A stretch of DNA of 64,000 nt from Pantoea trifolii (GTDB lineage Bacteria; Pseudomonadota; Gammaproteobacteria; Enterobacterales; Enterobacteriaceae), in assembly GCF_024506435.1 (NCBI RefSeq), contig NZ_JANIET010000001.1:1116001-1180000 (forward strand), in the 5' to 3' direction. The notes beneath the pieces are model-generated. The model was not told where the DNA came from. It made no database searches and was given only the letters and a program-made list of their open reading frames with translations. Both the position numbers and the translations under genes were made by a program. Of this stretch, positions 1 to 9,877 are shown piece by piece (position 1 is the first letter of the stretch; every line of letters starts with the position of its first letter).

Positions 1-779
1 GTGCCTGTTTGCGGGTATGCGTTACCGTTTTGCATTAGCAGGGTGACGTTGGCCTTACCGTCGTTCTGTTTCAGCTGACCGGATTCCAGTTCTGCGCGCA
101 AACGCAGGAATTCATCACTGGATTGGGTCACGTCGACATACATAGGATCGAGCTGTTGCACGGTGGCCAGCGCGGTAGTTTGCCCATTTGAAACCAGCGC
201 ACCTTCGGTGACTGACGATTTACCAATACGACCGCTGATGGGCGAGGTCACTTTGGTATACGCCAGATTGATGCGCGCGGTTTCGACGTTGGCACGCGCA
301 GCCTGAGCGGCTGCAGCCGTTTGGGCTGCTGTGCCTGCGGCGGTGTCGTAATCCTGCTGACTGATGTACTTAGTACCCAGCAGCGGCTTGTAGCGCGTGA
401 TGGTTAACTGCGCCACACGAGCATTGGCTTCAGCCTGGGCTAAATCCGCTTTAGCACTGTCGTAGGCCGCCTGATAGGTGGCAGGATCGATCTGATACAG
501 CGACTGACCGGCTTTTACATCACTACCTTCAACAAAATTACGTTTGAGAATAATCCCTGACACCTGAGGGCGAACTTCCGCAACGCGGAAAGCCGAGGTA
601 CGGCCCGGCAGCTCAGTGGTAATTTGCAATGGTTCGTTTTTTAACGTCACAACACCCACTTCTGGGGGCTGCTGCTGGGCGGCTTGCTGGGATTTATTAT
701 CATCACATCCTGTTAACAAAAAGCTGCCTGAAAGCATCAGGACGGCCGCCAGAGGCGCTAATCCTCTGTTTTTATTCAT
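1..779 (-). CDS. acrA: AcrA, RND efflux periplasmic adaptor lipoprotein (3' end outside window)
   Basis: Membrane-fusion protein that links the AcrB inner-membrane RND pump to TolC in multidrug efflux. The minus-strand frame starts at 779 and runs off the left edge, so about 259 residues are present. The N-terminus is a lipoprotein signal with lipobox LLTGC and lipidated Cys25, followed by the typical AcrA start of the mature part (QPPEVGVVTLKNEPLQITTE). The visible part covers the lipoyl/barrel-sandwich and helical hairpin regions. It diverges from acrR with a shared operator between them. acrB is expected beyond the left edge. Identification by recognition of the E. coli-like N-terminus and the acrR context. 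Confidence 0.95.
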   Translation of the reverse strand, partial: MNKNRGLAPLAAVLMLSGSFLLTGCDDNKSQQAAQQQPPEVGVVTLKNEPLQITTELPGRTSAFRVAEVRPQVSGIILKRNFVEGSDVKAGQSLYQIDPATYQAAYDSAKADLAQAEANARVAQLTITRYKPLLGTKYISQQDYDTAAGTAAQTAAAAQAARANVETARINLAYTKVTSPISGRIGKSSVTEGALVSNGQTTALATVQQLDPMYVDVTQSSDEFLRLRAELESGQLKQNDGKANVTLLMQNGNAYPQTG

Positions 780-868
780 AAATAAACCTCTAGTGTCCGA
801 TATCAAATGATCAATGGATCACAAACCGATAAACCCATTGCTGCGTTAAAACACGGGTCGTGCTATGG

Positions 869-892
869 TACATACATTCACAAATGTATGTA
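869..892. promoter_or_regulatory. AcrR operator in the acrA-acrR intergenic region
   Basis: A 24-bp inverted repeat whose half-site reads TACATACATT, with the complementary half AATGTATGTA, lies 30 bp before acrR and about 90 bp before acrA. It matches the known 24-bp E. coli AcrR operator except that the four central bases are inverted. TetR-family repressors bind such palindromes, so it should control both acrAB and acrR. Confidence 0.85.
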
Positions 893-921
893 AACTTACA
901 AGTTTGTAAAAAAAGCCCAGC

Positions 922-1563
922 ATGGCACGAAAAACCAAAGCGCAAGCTCTTGAAACACGGCATCAAATTCTTGACGCCGCATTAGCACACTTTTCCGAAC
1001 ATGGTGTGGCCGCCACGTCTCTGGCGGATATCGCAACAGCGGCCGGCGTCACGCGCGGGGCTATCTACTGGCATTTCAAAAACAAAGCCGATCTCTTACA
1101 TGAAATCTGGCTACGTTGTGACGCTGGGCTGGACGATGTGGAACTTGAGTATCAGACAAAATACCCGGGTGATCCACTTTCTGTTGTACGTTCAATGTTG
1201 ATCTATATCCTTGACGCCACAGCAAAGGATCCGCAAAGACGCGCATTAATGGAGATTATCTTCCACAAGTGTGAATTTGTTGGCGAAATGTCGACGTTAC
1301 AGGATATGCGCCAAAGCTTACTGCTGGAGTGTTACGACCGCATTGAAGTGGTGTTGAAAGAGTGTATTGAGGTCGGTCAGCTGCCCAGCAACATCAACAC
1401 GCGGCAGTCTGCACGCCTGATGTGCGGCTACATCAACGGCATGATGGAAAACTGGTTATTCAATCCGCAGGCTTATGATTTGGCTGCCGATGCGCCGCAG
1501 CTGGTGGATGCATTTTTGGATATGTTGCGCCTTAGTCCAACACTTACCACCGGGCCACGTTAA
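922..1563 (+). CDS. acrR: AcrR, TetR-family repressor of acrAB
   Basis: Local repressor of the AcrAB pump and of its own gene; it is released by pump substrates. The 213-aa length fits the family. The N-terminal helix-turn-helix spans about residues 31-52 ([20 protein letters not shown] and HF), followed by KNKADLL, which is typical of AcrR. The C-terminal part is the ligand-binding helical domain, with [14 protein letters not shown] near the end. It is divergent from acrA over a palindromic operator. Its last four bases overlap the stop codon of the convergent rsmS gene. In E. coli mscK follows acrR; here it is missing. Confidence 0.95.
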   Translation: MARKTKAQALETRHQILDAALAHFSEHGVAATSLADIATAAGVTRGAIYWHFKNKADLLHEIWLRCDAGLDDVELEYQTKYPGDPLSVVRSMLIYILDATAKDPQRRALMEIIFHKCEFVGEMSTLQDMRQSLLLECYDRIEVVLKECIEVGQLPSNINTRQSARLMCGYINGMMENWLFNPQAYDLAADAPQLVDAFLDMLRLSPTLTTGPR

Positions 1564-1715
1564 GCAGTATCTTCCGCCGCTTTCTTTTGTTGATAATCCC
1601 GCTGAACAATTGCCAGCGCGGCCAGCACGGTGGCGGTGGGAACACCATTCTCTTCAAGCAGTTGAATCAGATCGACGGCAAGCTTGATTTCGTCGGGTGC
1701 GCTGTCCAGTGACAT
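1560..1715 (-). CDS. rsmS: RsmS/YbaM, small pleiotropic regulator
   Basis: A 51-aa protein beginning [20 protein letters not shown] and ending in a lysine-rich tail. It is closely similar to E. coli YbaM (53 aa), known as RsmS in Pectobacterium, where it affects virulence regulation; the molecular role is not settled. The ATG at 1715 is preceded on the minus strand by an AGGAGAAAC ribosome-binding site. The TAA stop overlaps the acrR stop tail to tail. Its position before priC matches E. coli (ybaM-priC), except that a small membrane protein gene lies between them here. Confidence 0.85.
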   Translation of the reverse strand: MSLDSAPDEIKLAVDLIQLLEENGVPTATVLAALAIVQRDYQQKKAAEDTA

Positions 1716-1723
1716 GGTTTCTC

Positions 1724-1969
1724 CTAAATACGTAATTTCGACGCGACCAGCAGCATTAACAGTGCGCCCAGCAGCGCGCTGGCGAAACCGGCTGGATGTA
1801 AGGCGGCAAGATCGCCGGTGGTGAAGTAGGTGGCGATATAGCCGCCAATCAGCGCGCCAATCACCGCCAACACCAGCGTAGGCACAAAACCTCCCGGACG
1901 ACCGGGAAAAATCACCCGCTTAAGCCAGCCTGCCGCTAAACCCATTACAATCCAAAAAACCAGCGTCAT
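1724..1969 (-). CDS. GlsB/YeaQ/YmgE-family small membrane protein
   Basis: An 81-aa, very hydrophobic protein with three likely transmembrane segments (about residues 3-15, 28-50 and 62-78) and the glycine-rich pattern of the transglycosylase-associated/GlsB family, including [19 protein letters not shown]. Members are linked to stress responses, and the biochemical role is unknown. It ends 8 bp before rsmS and may be cotranscribed with priC upstream. This gene is absent from the equivalent E. coli position, so it is a local insertion. A GGAGAAA ribosome-binding site precedes the ATG. Confidence 0.75.
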   Translation of the reverse strand: MTLVFWIVMGLAAGWLKRVIFPGRPGGFVPTLVLAVIGALIGGYIATYFTTGDLAALHPAGFASALLGALLMLLVASKLRI

Positions 1970-2020
1970 GATTTTTCTCCTTTTTTCACCGCTATGAGTA
2001 TAGAGGAAAAAGCGCCGCGT

Positions 2021-2578
2021 TTAGCGTGGCATAGCCGGCAACTCCAGTTTGTAGATAGCGGCGCGGCAGCGTGCCAGGCGCTCCTGCAATTGATCAACTT
2101 CACGAATTAGCTGCTGCTGAACGCTGAGGGTTTCGGCGCGTGCCAGATGCAGCTCTCGCTCTTGAATCATCGCCAGTAAGCGCTTTTCGTAGCCTTGATA
2201 CTCTTCACGTTTGGTCTGGCGTGCATCGACGCTTGGCCGCTCGCGCTTCACCCGCAGCTGTTGGCTTTGGCATTCGCGTTGCAGCGCGGCAATCTGATCC
2301 AGCACTTTCTCCGCCAGCCATTGACGCCGTGCCACATCGGTATCGGCTGCGGTTAACTGCGTAATATTGCCTTCCAGTTCGCGCAGATAATCCGCCAGAC
2401 GCGTGCCGCTAGTGCGAAACAGTTGGGAATCAAAGCGCGGCTGACGACAGGCACCATCCGGCTGCTGTGCAATCTGCTGGCGCAGTAGATCTAACATGGC
2501 GTGGAGACGCTGCTGTGCGGGCGGTTGGGGCATCACTCTGTTTCCGACTGTGTTAACGTAAACGCTGTTTTGACTCAT
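2021..2578 (-). CDS. priC: PriC, primosomal replication protein N''
   Basis: Restart primosome protein that helps load DnaB at stalled forks with lagging-strand gaps. The 185-aa protein is rich in Arg, Gln and Leu and helical. It carries the family features RFDSQLFRT, YLRELEGNI, WLAEKVLDQIAALQRE and a basic middle followed by YEKRL..MI..RE..L. The E. coli protein is about 175 aa, so the true start may be a Met within the first 30 codons (Met16 or Met28). It sits between the GlsB-type gene and the divergent ybaN, as expected from E. coli synteny. Confidence 0.85.
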   Translation of the reverse strand: MSQNSVYVNTVGNRVMPQPPAQQRLHAMLDLLRQQIAQQPDGACRQPRFDSQLFRTSGTRLADYLRELEGNITQLTAADTDVARRQWLAEKVLDQIAALQRECQSQQLRVKRERPSVDARQTKREEYQGYEKRLLAMIQERELHLARAETLSVQQQLIREVDQLQERLARCRAAIYKLELPAMPR

Positions 2579-2591
2579 TCAGGCATCAGGC

Positions 2592-2975
2592 ATGCAGCGC
2601 ATTTTACTACTGAGCCTTGGCTGGCTGGCGATTGTGCTAGGCACGCTGGGCATTGTATTACCTTTATTACCCACGACGCCATTTGTGTTGCTGGCGGCCT
2701 GGTGTTTTGCCCGCTCGTCGCCGCGTTTCCACGATTGGCTGCTGTGGAAATCGCCGTTTGGCCGCTACATTCGTCACTGGCAGCAGCATCGTGCTATGCC
2801 ACCCGGTGCCAAAATGCGCGCCATGCTGCTGATTGTGATTACCTTTTCGATCTCGATTTATCTGGTGAACCTGCTGTGGGTACGCATTCTGTTAGGCGCG
2901 ATGCTGTGCATGCTGCTGCTTTATATGTGGCGCATTCCGGTCGTGGCCGAGGATATCAGCCCGCCACAACAGTAG
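2592..2975 (+). CDS. ybaN: YbaN, DUF454 inner-membrane protein
   Basis: A 127-aa membrane protein of the DUF454 family, function unknown. It begins MQRILLLSLGWLAIVLGTLG, and LPLLPTTPFVLLAAWCFARS followed by SPRFHDWL is the family signature. Two to four hydrophobic stretches (about 3-22, 25-42, 74-110) indicate an inner-membrane location. It starts 13 bp from the divergent priC start and precedes apt, matching the E. coli order priC-ybaN-apt. Confidence 0.9.
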   Translation: MQRILLLSLGWLAIVLGTLGIVLPLLPTTPFVLLAAWCFARSSPRFHDWLLWKSPFGRYIRHWQQHRAMPPGAKMRAMLLIVITFSISIYLVNLLWVRILLGAMLCMLLLYMWRIPVVAEDISPPQQ

Positions 2976-3124
2976 CGTGAGGGTTGCATTTAGCCGGGTA
3001 TTTGCATAGATTTGGGCATCTTCGTGCGTGGCTTCCCTTATAAACGACTTCGCTCAACCCGGTTTCCGGGGTTTGGCGCTAGAGAAGCTGCGCGTATTAG
3101 ATATTTTCTCCAGGCGTAACATTT

Positions 3125-3676
3125 ATGACCGCAACTGCGCAGCAGCTTGAACTCATCAAAAACAGCATTAAAAGCATTCCTGACTATCCGAAGCCGGGCA
3201 TTCTGTTCCGTGACGTGACCAGTCTGATGGAAGATCCGCAGGCGTATGCCGCGTCGATCGCCATTCTGGTTGAGCGTTATCGTAACAAAGGCATCACCAA
3301 GGTGGTGGGAACGGAAGCGCGTGGCTTCCTGTTTGGCGCGCCGGTGGCGCTGGGTTTGGGCGTGGGTTTTGTGCCGGTGCGTAAGCCAGGCAAACTGCCG
3401 CGTGAAACCTTCAGCGAAAGCTATGAGCTGGAGTACGGCACCGATGCGCTGGAACTGCACAAAGATGCCATTAAGCCAGGCGATGTGGTGCTGGTGGTGG
3501 ACGATCTGCTGGCAACCGGCGGTACGCTGGAAGCAACCGTGAAACTGATCCGCCGCGCCGGTGGTGAAGTGAAAGACGCCGCATTCGTGATTAATCTGTT
3601 TGACCTGACCGGCGAAGCCCGCCTGACCGCCATGGGCGTCGAGTGCTTCAGCCTGGTGAATTTCCCCGGCCACTAA
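3125..3676 (+). CDS. apt: Adenine phosphoribosyltransferase
   Basis: Cytosolic purine salvage enzyme converting adenine and PRPP to AMP and pyrophosphate. The 183 aa equal the E. coli length. It begins [20 protein letters not shown], and the PRPP-binding motif [14 protein letters not shown] lies at about residues 120-132. The ATG at 3125 follows a spaced purine-rich stretch (CTCCAGGCG). It precedes dnaX as in E. coli; the 150-bp gap in between allows a separate dnaX promoter. Confidence 0.97.
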   Translation: MTATAQQLELIKNSIKSIPDYPKPGILFRDVTSLMEDPQAYAASIAILVERYRNKGITKVVGTEARGFLFGAPVALGLGVGFVPVRKPGKLPRETFSESYELEYGTDALELHKDAIKPGDVVLVVDDLLATGGTLEATVKLIRRAGGEVKDAAFVINLFDLTGEARLTAMGVECFSLVNFPGH

Positions 3677-3827
3677 GGCCTGCGCGCTCCGCTGTACGGC
3701 GGGGCGCCACCTCTGCAAAGTTAGTGGTTGCTGATCCGCTGGTGGCTGTTAAACTACTGCCAAAATAAACAGGGTTTGCGAAGCTGCATTTTCTCCCTTC
3801 TCCCTAAATTCCAGTGATTGAATCCAC

Positions 3828-5807
3828 ATGAGCTATCAGGTACTTGCGCGAAAATGGCGTCCCCAGGCCTTCGCTGACGTAGTCGGTCAGGAACATGTGC
3901 TGACTGCGCTGGCCAACGGGTTGTCACTGGGACGAATCCATCATGCTTATCTCTTTTCTGGCACCCGCGGCGTGGGGAAAACCTCGATCGCCCGTCTGCT
4001 GGCGAAGGGCCTTAACTGTGAAACCGGCATCACCTCAACGCCGTGCGGACAATGCGACAACTGCCGCGAAATCGAGCAGGGCCGTTTTGTCGATCTGATT
4101 GAGATCGATGCCGCCTCACGCACCAAAGTTGAAGACACGCGCGATCTGCTCGATAACGTGCAGTACGCGCCGGCGCGCGGTCGCTTCAAGGTCTATCTGA
4201 TCGATGAAGTGCACATGCTGTCGCGCCACAGCTTCAACGCGCTGCTGAAAACGCTGGAAGAGCCGCCATCACACGTTAAATTCCTATTGGCGACCACCGA
4301 TCCGCAGAAGCTGCCGGTGACGATTCTGTCACGTTGCCTGCAATTCCATCTCAAGGCGCTCGACGTTGAGCAAATCCAGCAGCAGCTGGCGCATGTGTTG
4401 CAGCTGGAGCAGATTGCTGCCGAACCGCGTGCGCTGCATCTGTTGGCGCGCGCCGCTGACGGCAGTATGCGCGATGCGCTCAGCCTGACCGACCAGGCGA
4501 TTGCCATGGGGCAGGGCAGCGTAACGCGTGACACCGTGGCACAAATGCTCGGCACGCTCGACGACGAACAGCCATTGGCGCTGATCGAAGCGCTGGTGGA
4601 TGGCCAGGGCGAACAGGTAATGGCGCTGCTGAATCAGGCCGCGTCGCGCGGGGTGGAGTGGGAAGCGCTGTTGGTCGAGATGCTGCGTTTGCTGCACCGC
4701 ATTGCGATGGTGCAGCTGTTACCGAGCTCGCTCAGCGAGGACGATCTTAGCCAGGCCGATCGCCTGCGCGAGTTAGCGCGCGTGCTGCCACCGGCTGACG
4801 TACAACTCTATTACCAAACGCTGTTGATGGGACGTAAAGATCTGCCGCTGGCACCGGATCGGCGCTTAGGCGTGGAGATGACGCTGCTGCGTGCGCTGGC
4901 CTTCCATCCGCAGGCGACGATTGCCGAGCCGGTGGCGCGTCCCACCTTGACGCCACAAGCTGCTCCGCAGGTTGCTGCACCACAAGCCGCACCAAAAACC
5001 GCGCCCGCACCGGCTGCGCAGCCGCAGATGGCACCGCCGAACCATGACGCGCCGCCAATGTCGGATGATTATCCGGATATGCAGCCAGCGCCCGACCCGT
5101 TACCTGACGCCACCAGCCAGTTGTTACAGGCGCGAACGCAGTTGCTGCGTCAGGGAGCCGGCAAAGCAAAAAAGAGTGAGCCGGCAGCGCGTTCCGCGCG
5201 GCCGGCGAATCCGGCGCTGGAACGACTCGCTAGCGTCACTGAACGTGTGCAACAACGTGCATCTGAACCCACGGTAAAAGCCCCGGCCAAACCGGAAGCC
5301 TATCGCTGGAAAACGCAGTTGCCGGTTGAGGTTAAAGCGGAGCCGGTGGCGACGCCAAAAGCCTTGCGTTCGGCACTTGAGCATGAGAAAACGCCAGAGC
5401 TGGCGCTACGTCTGGCGGAAGAAGCCCAGCAGCGCGATGCGTGGGCCGCAGAAATCGCCGGGCTGACGCTGCCGAAACTGGTGCAGCAAGTGGCGCTCAA
5501 CGCGTGGAAAGAGGTGGGCGCAAATGGCATTACGCTGCATTTGCGCAGCAGCCAGCGCCATCTGAATTCTGCGTCGGCAAAGCAAGCGCTGGCGGACGCG
5601 CTGAGTCAGTCTGCCGGTCAGCCGGTTGAATTGACCATTATTGAAGACGATAATCCTACGGTATTGACGCCACTGGAGTGGCGTCAGGCCATTTATGAAG
5701 AGAAGCTGTCGCAGGCGCGGCAGTCGATCAGTAGCGATACCCATATTCAGACATTGCGTCGATTCTTCGATGCCGATTTGGATGAAGAGAGTATTCGACC
5801 GGTGTGA
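3828..5807 (+). CDS. dnaX: DNA polymerase III tau (full length) and gamma (frameshift product) subunits
   Basis: Clamp-loader ATPase subunit of the replicative polymerase. The 659-aa tau form has Walker [10 protein letters not shown] at residues 45-53, zinc-ligand cysteines at 64, 73, 76 and 79, and the DEVH box at 126-129. A Pro/Ala/Gln-rich linker occupies about 365-435, and the C-terminal domains bind DnaB and the polymerase core. A programmed -1 site at 5168-5174 yields gamma of about 450 residues (separate entry). It is followed closely by ybaB and recR, the usual dnaX-ybaB-recR unit. Confidence 0.97.
   Translation: MSYQVLARKWRPQAFADVVGQEHVLTALANGLSLGRIHHAYLFSGTRGVGKTSIARLLAKGLNCETGITSTPCGQCDNCREIEQGRFVDLIEIDAASRTKVEDTRDLLDNVQYAPARGRFKVYLIDEVHMLSRHSFNALLKTLEEPPSHVKFLLATTDPQKLPVTILSRCLQFHLKALDVEQIQQQLAHVLQLEQIAAEPRALHLLARAADGSMRDALSLTDQAIAMGQGSVTRDTVAQMLGTLDDEQPLALIEALVDGQGEQVMALLNQAASRGVEWEALLVEMLRLLHRIAMVQLLPSSLSEDDLSQADRLRELARVLPPADVQLYYQTLLMGRKDLPLAPDRRLGVEMTLLRALAFHPQATIAEPVARPTLTPQAAPQVAAPQAAPKTAPAPAAQPQMAPPNHDAPPMSDDYPDMQPAPDPLPDATSQLLQARTQLLRQGAGKAKKSEPAARSARPANPALERLASVTERVQQRASEPTVKAPAKPEAYRWKTQLPVEVKAEPVATPKALRSALEHEKTPELALRLAEEAQQRDAWAAEIAGLTLPKLVQQVALNAWKEVGANGITLHLRSSQRHLNSASAKQALADALSQSAGQPVELTIIEDDNPTVLTPLEWRQAIYEEKLSQARQSISSDTHIQTLRRFFDADLDEESIRPV
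5152..5206 (+). promoter_or_regulatory. Programmed -1 ribosomal frameshift signal in dnaX
   Basis: All three elements of the E. coli dnaX signal are present. An internal Shine-Dalgarno AGGGAG (5152-5157) lies 10 nt before the heptamer A-AAA-AAG (5168-5174), which is in the correct frame (codons 448-449). A GC-rich stem-loop follows, in which GCCGGC at 5180-5185 pairs with GCCGGC at 5201-5206 and GCGCG pairs with CGCGC around a TTC loop. After the slip the ribosome reads GAG and then TGA at 5177-5179, giving the gamma subunit with a terminal Glu, as in E. coli. Confidence 0.92.
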
Positions 5808-5857
5808 ACATGCTGCCGCGCGTCAACTGCGCGCAGCCCCAGCAGAGAGAGAAAACT

Positions 5858-6187
5858 ATGTTTGGTAAAGGCGGATTGGGCAACCTGATGAAACAGGCCC
5901 AGCAGATGCAAGACAAAATGGCCAAAGTTCAGGAAGAGATCGCCGCGATCGAAGTGACCGGTGAATCAGGTGCTGGCTTGGTTAAAGTAACCATCAACGG
6001 TGCGCACAACTGCCGTCGTGTCGAAGTCGATCCTAGCTTGCTGGAAGATGACAAAGACATGCTGGAAGATCTTATTGCAGCGGCCTTCAACGATGCGGCA
6101 CGCCGTATCGACGAAACGCAGAAAGAGAAGATGGCTGCGGTCTCTTCAGGTATGCAGCTGCCACCTGGCTTCAAGATGCCGTTCTGA
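5858..6187 (+). CDS. ybaB: YbaB/EbfC nucleoid-associated protein
   Basis: Small dimeric DNA-binding protein of the YbaB/EbfC family. The 109 aa begin [20 protein letters not shown] and match the E. coli length. The ATG at 5858 is chosen because the AGAGAGA ribosome-binding stretch lies just upstream and the protein aligns with the family from this Met. An in-frame earlier start at 5804 would overlap dnaX and add an unconserved leader. The stop overlaps the recR start (TGATG-type junction), indicating translational coupling. Confidence 0.95.
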   Translation: MFGKGGLGNLMKQAQQMQDKMAKVQEEIAAIEVTGESGAGLVKVTINGAHNCRRVEVDPSLLEDDKDMLEDLIAAAFNDAARRIDETQKEKMAAVSSGMQLPPGFKMPF

Positions 6188-6792
6188 TGCAAACCAGTCC
6201 ACTGCTTGAATCTTTGATGGAGTCGTTGCGCTGCCTGCCGGGCGTTGGCCCGAAGTCGGCGCAGCGCATGGCTTTTCAGCTGTTGCAGCGCGATCGTAGC
6301 GGTGGCATGCGTCTGGCGCAGGCGTTGACCCGCGCCATGTCGGAAATTGGCCACTGCGCTGATTGCCGTACCTTCACCGAGCAGGAAATCTGCACCATCT
6401 GCGCCAATCCGCGTCGTCAGCAAAACGGCCAGATTTGCGTGGTGGAAAGCCCGGCAGATATCCACGCCATTGAGCAGACCGGCCAGTTTGGCGGCCGCTA
6501 CTTTGTGCTGATGGGCCACTTGTCACCGCTGGATGGCATTGGTCCACAGGATATCGGCCTGGATCGGCTGGAGCAGCGTCTCGAGCGCGAAACCTTAACC
6601 GAAGTGATCCTCGCCACCAATCCCACGGTGGAAGGGGAAGCCACGGCCAACTACATCGCCGAGCTGTGCGGACAATATGGCGTTGATGCCAGCCGCATTG
6701 CACACGGTGTGCCGGTGGGTGGTGAGCTGGAAATGGTCGATGGCACCACGCTGTCGCACTCGCTCGCTGGACGCCACAAGATTAATTTCTAA
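6187..6792 (+). CDS. recR: RecR recombination mediator
   Basis: Part of the RecFOR complex that loads RecA on gapped DNA. The 201 aa equal the E. coli length. The helix-hairpin-helix region lies at about residues 15-28 ([16 protein letters not shown]). The C4 zinc finger has Cys57, Cys60, Cys69 and Cys72. The Toprim domain follows, with [16 protein letters not shown], and the C-terminus is the expected [10 protein letters not shown]. The start overlaps the ybaB stop. A perfect 10-bp stem-loop just after the stop is the likely terminator. Confidence 0.97.
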   Translation: MQTSPLLESLMESLRCLPGVGPKSAQRMAFQLLQRDRSGGMRLAQALTRAMSEIGHCADCRTFTEQEICTICANPRRQQNGQICVVESPADIHAIEQTGQFGGRYFVLMGHLSPLDGIGPQDIGLDRLEQRLERETLTEVILATNPTVEGEATANYIAELCGQYGVDASRIAHGVPVGGELEMVDGTTLSHSLAGRHKINF

Positions 6793-6798
6793 TCACTT

Positions 6799-6822
6799 GC
6801 CGATGTCTTCGCAGACATCGGC
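6799..6822 (+). terminator. recR stem-loop terminator
   Basis: GCCGATGTCT at 6799-6808 pairs perfectly with AGACATCGGC at 6813-6822 around a TCGC tetraloop. There is no long T-run, so termination may be weak or factor-assisted. Its last base is the first base of the htpG sigma-32 -35 element. Confidence 0.6.
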
Positions 6823-6849
6823 TTGAAATCCTCTCCTTCATCCCCATTT
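6822..6849 (+). promoter_or_regulatory. Sigma-32 heat-shock promoter of htpG
   Basis: The -35 element CTTGAAA (6822-6828) and the -10 element CCCCATTT (6842-6849) are separated by 13 bp. They match the RpoH consensus almost exactly and lie 43-70 bp before the htpG start. This agrees with the known heat-shock control of htpG. Confidence 0.88.
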
Positions 6850-6897
6850 CTCCTTCAACGTATCATCAACCCCGATTCAGTTGAGGTAGCAATGACC

Positions 6898-8766
6898 ATG
6901 AAAGGACAAGAGACGCGTGGCTTCCAGTCAGAGGTAAAACAACTTCTGCACCTGATGATCCATTCGCTCTATTCAAATAAAGAGATTTTCCTGCGCGAGC
7001 TGATTTCCAACGCTTCAGATGCCGCCGACAAACTGCGCTTCCGCGCGCTGTCGACGCCCGATCTGTATGAAGGCGACGGCGACCTGCGCGTACGTATCTC
7101 GGTCAATCCGGAAAATCGCACGCTGACGCTCAGCGATAACGGCATCGGTATGCGCCGTGATGAGGTGATTGAGAACCTCGGCACCATCGCCAAATCCGGC
7201 ACCAAATCCTTCCTCGAATCCATGGGCTCCGACCAGGCGAAAGACAGCCAGCTTATCGGCCAGTTCGGCGTGGGCTTCTACTCGGCGTTTATCGTGGCGG
7301 ACAAAGTCACCGTGCGCACCCGCGCCGCAGGCGCGAAAGCGGATGAAGCGGTGTTCTGGGAATCGGCCGGCGAAGGCGAGTACACATTGGCGGAGATTGA
7401 GAAAGCCGATCGCGGTACCGAAATCACGCTGCACTTCCGTGAAGGCGAAGATGATTTCCTCGATGCGTGGCGCGTACGTAACGTGATCAGCAAATACTCC
7501 GATCACATCGCGCTGCCGGTTGAAATTGAAAACAAAGACGAAGAGAGCGACACCACCACCTGGGAAAAGATCAACAAAGCCCAGGCGCTGTGGACGCGTA
7601 ACAAGTCAGAGATCAGCGACGACGAGTACAACGAGTTCTACAAACATATCGCCCATGATTTCAGCGATCCGGCGATCTGGAGCCACAACCGCGTGGAAGG
7701 TAAGCAGGAATACACCAGCTTGCTGTATCTGCCATCACGCGCGCCGTTTGACATGTTCAACCGCGACAGCAAGCACGGCCTGAAACTTTACGTGCAACGC
7801 GTGTTCATCATGGATGACGCTGAGCAGTTCATGCCGAACTACCTGCGCTTCGTGCGCGGCCTGATAGATTCCAACGATCTGCCGCTGAACGTATCGCGTG
7901 AAATCCTGCAGGACAGCCGCGTGACCCAGAGCCTGCGCGCCGCGCTGACCAAGCGTAGCCTGCAGATGCTGGAAAAACTGGCGAAAGACGACGCAGAGAA
8001 ATATCAGCAGTTCTGGAAAGAGTTCGGTCTGGTGCTGAAAGAGGGCCCGGCGGAAGACAACGCTAACCAGCAACAGATTGCCAAGCTGCTGCGCTTTGCC
8101 ACCAGCCAGAGCGAAGGCGCCGAGCAGAACGTTTCGCTCGACGACTACCTGACGCGCATGGTGGAAGGTCAGGATAAGATTTACTACATCACCGCCGACA
8201 GCTATGCCGCCGCGAAGAGCAGCCCGCATCTGGAACTGTTCCGCAAGAAAGGCATCGAGGTGCTGCTGCTCTCCGATCGCATCGACGAATGGATGATGAG
8301 CTACCTCACCGAGTTCGACGGCAAAACTTTCCAGTCAGTCAGCAAAGCGGATGATTCGCTGAGCAAACTGGCCGACGAAGAGACCGAAGAGCAGAAAGAA
8401 GCGGAGAAGGCGCTGGAGCCGTTTGTTGAGCGCGTGAAAACGCTGCTGGGCGAGCGTGTGAAAGAGGTGCGTCTGACGCATCGTCTCACCGATACGCCAG
8501 CGATCGTCACCACCGATGCCAACGAAATGACCACGCAGATGGCGAAGCTGTTTGCTGCTGCCGGTCAGGACGTGCCGGACGTGAAGTACATCTTCGAGAT
8601 CAATCCGGATCACACGCTGGTGAAACGCGTGGCTGATACCCAGGACGAAACGCGCTTTGCCGAGTGGGTTGAGCTGCTGCTGGATCAGGCGCTGCTCGCC
8701 GAACGCGGTACGCTGGACGATCCCAACCAGTTCATCCGTCGCATGAACCAGTTGCTGACGGCGTAA
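6898..8766 (+). CDS. htpG: HtpG, bacterial Hsp90 chaperone
   Basis: ATP-dependent homodimeric chaperone in the cytosol. The 622 aa compare with 624 in E. coli. The GHKL ATPase motifs are present: [14 protein letters not shown], the DNGIGM box and [12 protein letters not shown]. The start is placed at [16 protein letters not shown] (6898), with GAGGT at 6883-6887 ten bases upstream. An upstream in-frame ATG at 6892 is too close to that site, and reading from 6823 would include the promoter. It is driven by a sigma-32 promoter and ended by a repeat-type hairpin at 8781-8806. Confidence 0.97.
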   Translation: MKGQETRGFQSEVKQLLHLMIHSLYSNKEIFLRELISNASDAADKLRFRALSTPDLYEGDGDLRVRISVNPENRTLTLSDNGIGMRRDEVIENLGTIAKSGTKSFLESMGSDQAKDSQLIGQFGVGFYSAFIVADKVTVRTRAAGAKADEAVFWESAGEGEYTLAEIEKADRGTEITLHFREGEDDFLDAWRVRNVISKYSDHIALPVEIENKDEESDTTTWEKINKAQALWTRNKSEISDDEYNEFYKHIAHDFSDPAIWSHNRVEGKQEYTSLLYLPSRAPFDMFNRDSKHGLKLYVQRVFIMDDAEQFMPNYLRFVRGLIDSNDLPLNVSREILQDSRVTQSLRAALTKRSLQMLEKLAKDDAEKYQQFWKEFGLVLKEGPAEDNANQQQIAKLLRFATSQSEGAEQNVSLDDYLTRMVEGQDKIYYITADSYAAAKSSPHLELFRKKGIEVLLLSDRIDEWMMSYLTEFDGKTFQSVSKADDSLSKLADEETEEQKEAEKALEPFVERVKTLLGERVKEVRLTHRLTDTPAIVTTDANEMTTQMAKLFAAAGQDVPDVKYIFEINPDHTLVKRVADTQDETRFAEWVELLLDQALLAERGTLDDPNQFIRRMNQLLTA

Positions 8767-8780
8767 TCGCACCAAACCCG

Positions 8781-8810
8781 AAAGGTCGCCATTCATGGCG
8801 ACCTTTTTTA
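8781..8810. terminator. Bidirectional terminator formed by the GGTCGCCAT repeat (copy 1)
   Basis: AAAGGTCGCCAT (8781-8792) pairs with ATGGCGACCTTT (8795-8806) around TC and is followed by a T-run to 8809. It lies between the convergent htpG and LysR genes. It is both a member of the dispersed palindrome family and a good intrinsic terminator for htpG. Confidence 0.8.
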
Positions 8811-8819
8811 TATCTGCTG

Positions 8820-9689
8820 TTAAATCTGCGCCTGATCCCGCAACCAATCGCGAAACAACGTAATCTCCGCATCGTGCTGACGCGAAGTCTTGGTCATCAT
8901 CAACGTGGCGCGATCGACGCGCACAAAGCCCAGCGGCGCGATCAAAGTGCCATCACTCAACTCCTGACGCACCAGCAAGCGTGGCGCCATAATCACGCCC
9001 AATCCGTTTCTCGCCGCCTGAATGGCTAACGTCAAATTATCGAAATGCTTGCCGATCCAGTAATTGCCGCGTACGCCGCTGGTTTTCGCCCATTCGGCCC
9101 ACGCATGCAGCCGCGTATCGGCGTGCAGCAGCGGCAGCGAGGCGAGATCCTGCTCGCTCTGAAAACGGGCCGCAAACTGCGGGGCGCACAGCGGGCCGAT
9201 GTAATCATCGCTGATCAAAGTGGTATCAATATCGTCATCCGGCGACTGCTCGGCGCTGAGAATCAGCACATCGGTGTGTTCGCTGCGCAGCTGGTCGATC
9301 TCCACCAGCGACTGAAACTGCACTTCGATATCGGGATAGCGCTGATAAAAGCTGGCAATACGCGGAATCAGCCATTGCGAGAGAAAGCTGGGCGCGCAGG
9401 AGACGTTAAGGTGATGGCGCATGCCGGTACGGATGCTTTCGCAGGTAGTGGAGAGTTCGCTAAAGGCTTTCTGACAGCTCACCAGCAAACGTTCACCGTG
9501 TGAGGTTAATTTGACGCGTCCATTGGTGCGCACAAACAGCGGCTTCCCCATCCAGCTCTCCAGCTGTCGAACCTGATGGCTAATGGCGCTATGGGTGACA
9601 TGCAGACGTTCGGCCGCCAAGCTAAAACTGCTATACAGTGCCGCCTGGTGGAAATAGTGCAGTGCACGTAACGATGGAAGCGCGGTCAT
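8820..9689 (-). CDS. LysR-family transcriptional regulator (GcvA-like)
   Basis: A 289-aa LysR regulator. The N-terminal winged helix-turn-helix is at about residues 20-45 (SFSLAAERLHVTHSAISHQV followed by RQLE), and the substrate-binding domain begins near residue 90. The sequence style (LPSLRALHYFHQAALYSSFS, LESWMGKPLFVR) resembles GcvA-type regulators of amino-acid or antibiotic-resistance genes. It is divergent from the unrecognised 276-aa gene at 9878, its most likely target by the usual LysR arrangement. The effector is unknown. The gene is absent from this locus in E. coli. Confidence 0.85.
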   Translation of the reverse strand: MTALPSLRALHYFHQAALYSSFSLAAERLHVTHSAISHQVRQLESWMGKPLFVRTNGRVKLTSHGERLLVSCQKAFSELSTTCESIRTGMRHHLNVSCAPSFLSQWLIPRIASFYQRYPDIEVQFQSLVEIDQLRSEHTDVLILSAEQSPDDDIDTTLISDDYIGPLCAPQFAARFQSEQDLASLPLLHADTRLHAWAEWAKTSGVRGNYWIGKHFDNLTLAIQAARNGLGVIMAPRLLVRQELSDGTLIAPLGFVRVDRATLMMTKTSRQHDAEITLFRDWLRDQAQI

Positions 9690-9877
9690 ACTCGTCCCCT
9701 GTGTAAAAACCTAACAGGGATTGTCAGTTTATATCATTTTAATGTCCAGCCGCATTGGCCTAACCTTTCCCCCAGATTCTGGCGGGTTGACGGCTCCGGC
9801 TCTCTGTGTTTCACGCCGACTATCACCGCAGGCTTCACCTCCCACACACAGCACAATAATAAGAGACCTATCACGCG

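Noticed and set aside
3038..3718. Long minus-strand open frame covering apt
   Set aside because: Shadow of apt: no domain, and apt is fully conserved on the plus strand. The same applies to long antisense frames over dnaX, htpG, hemH and cysS.
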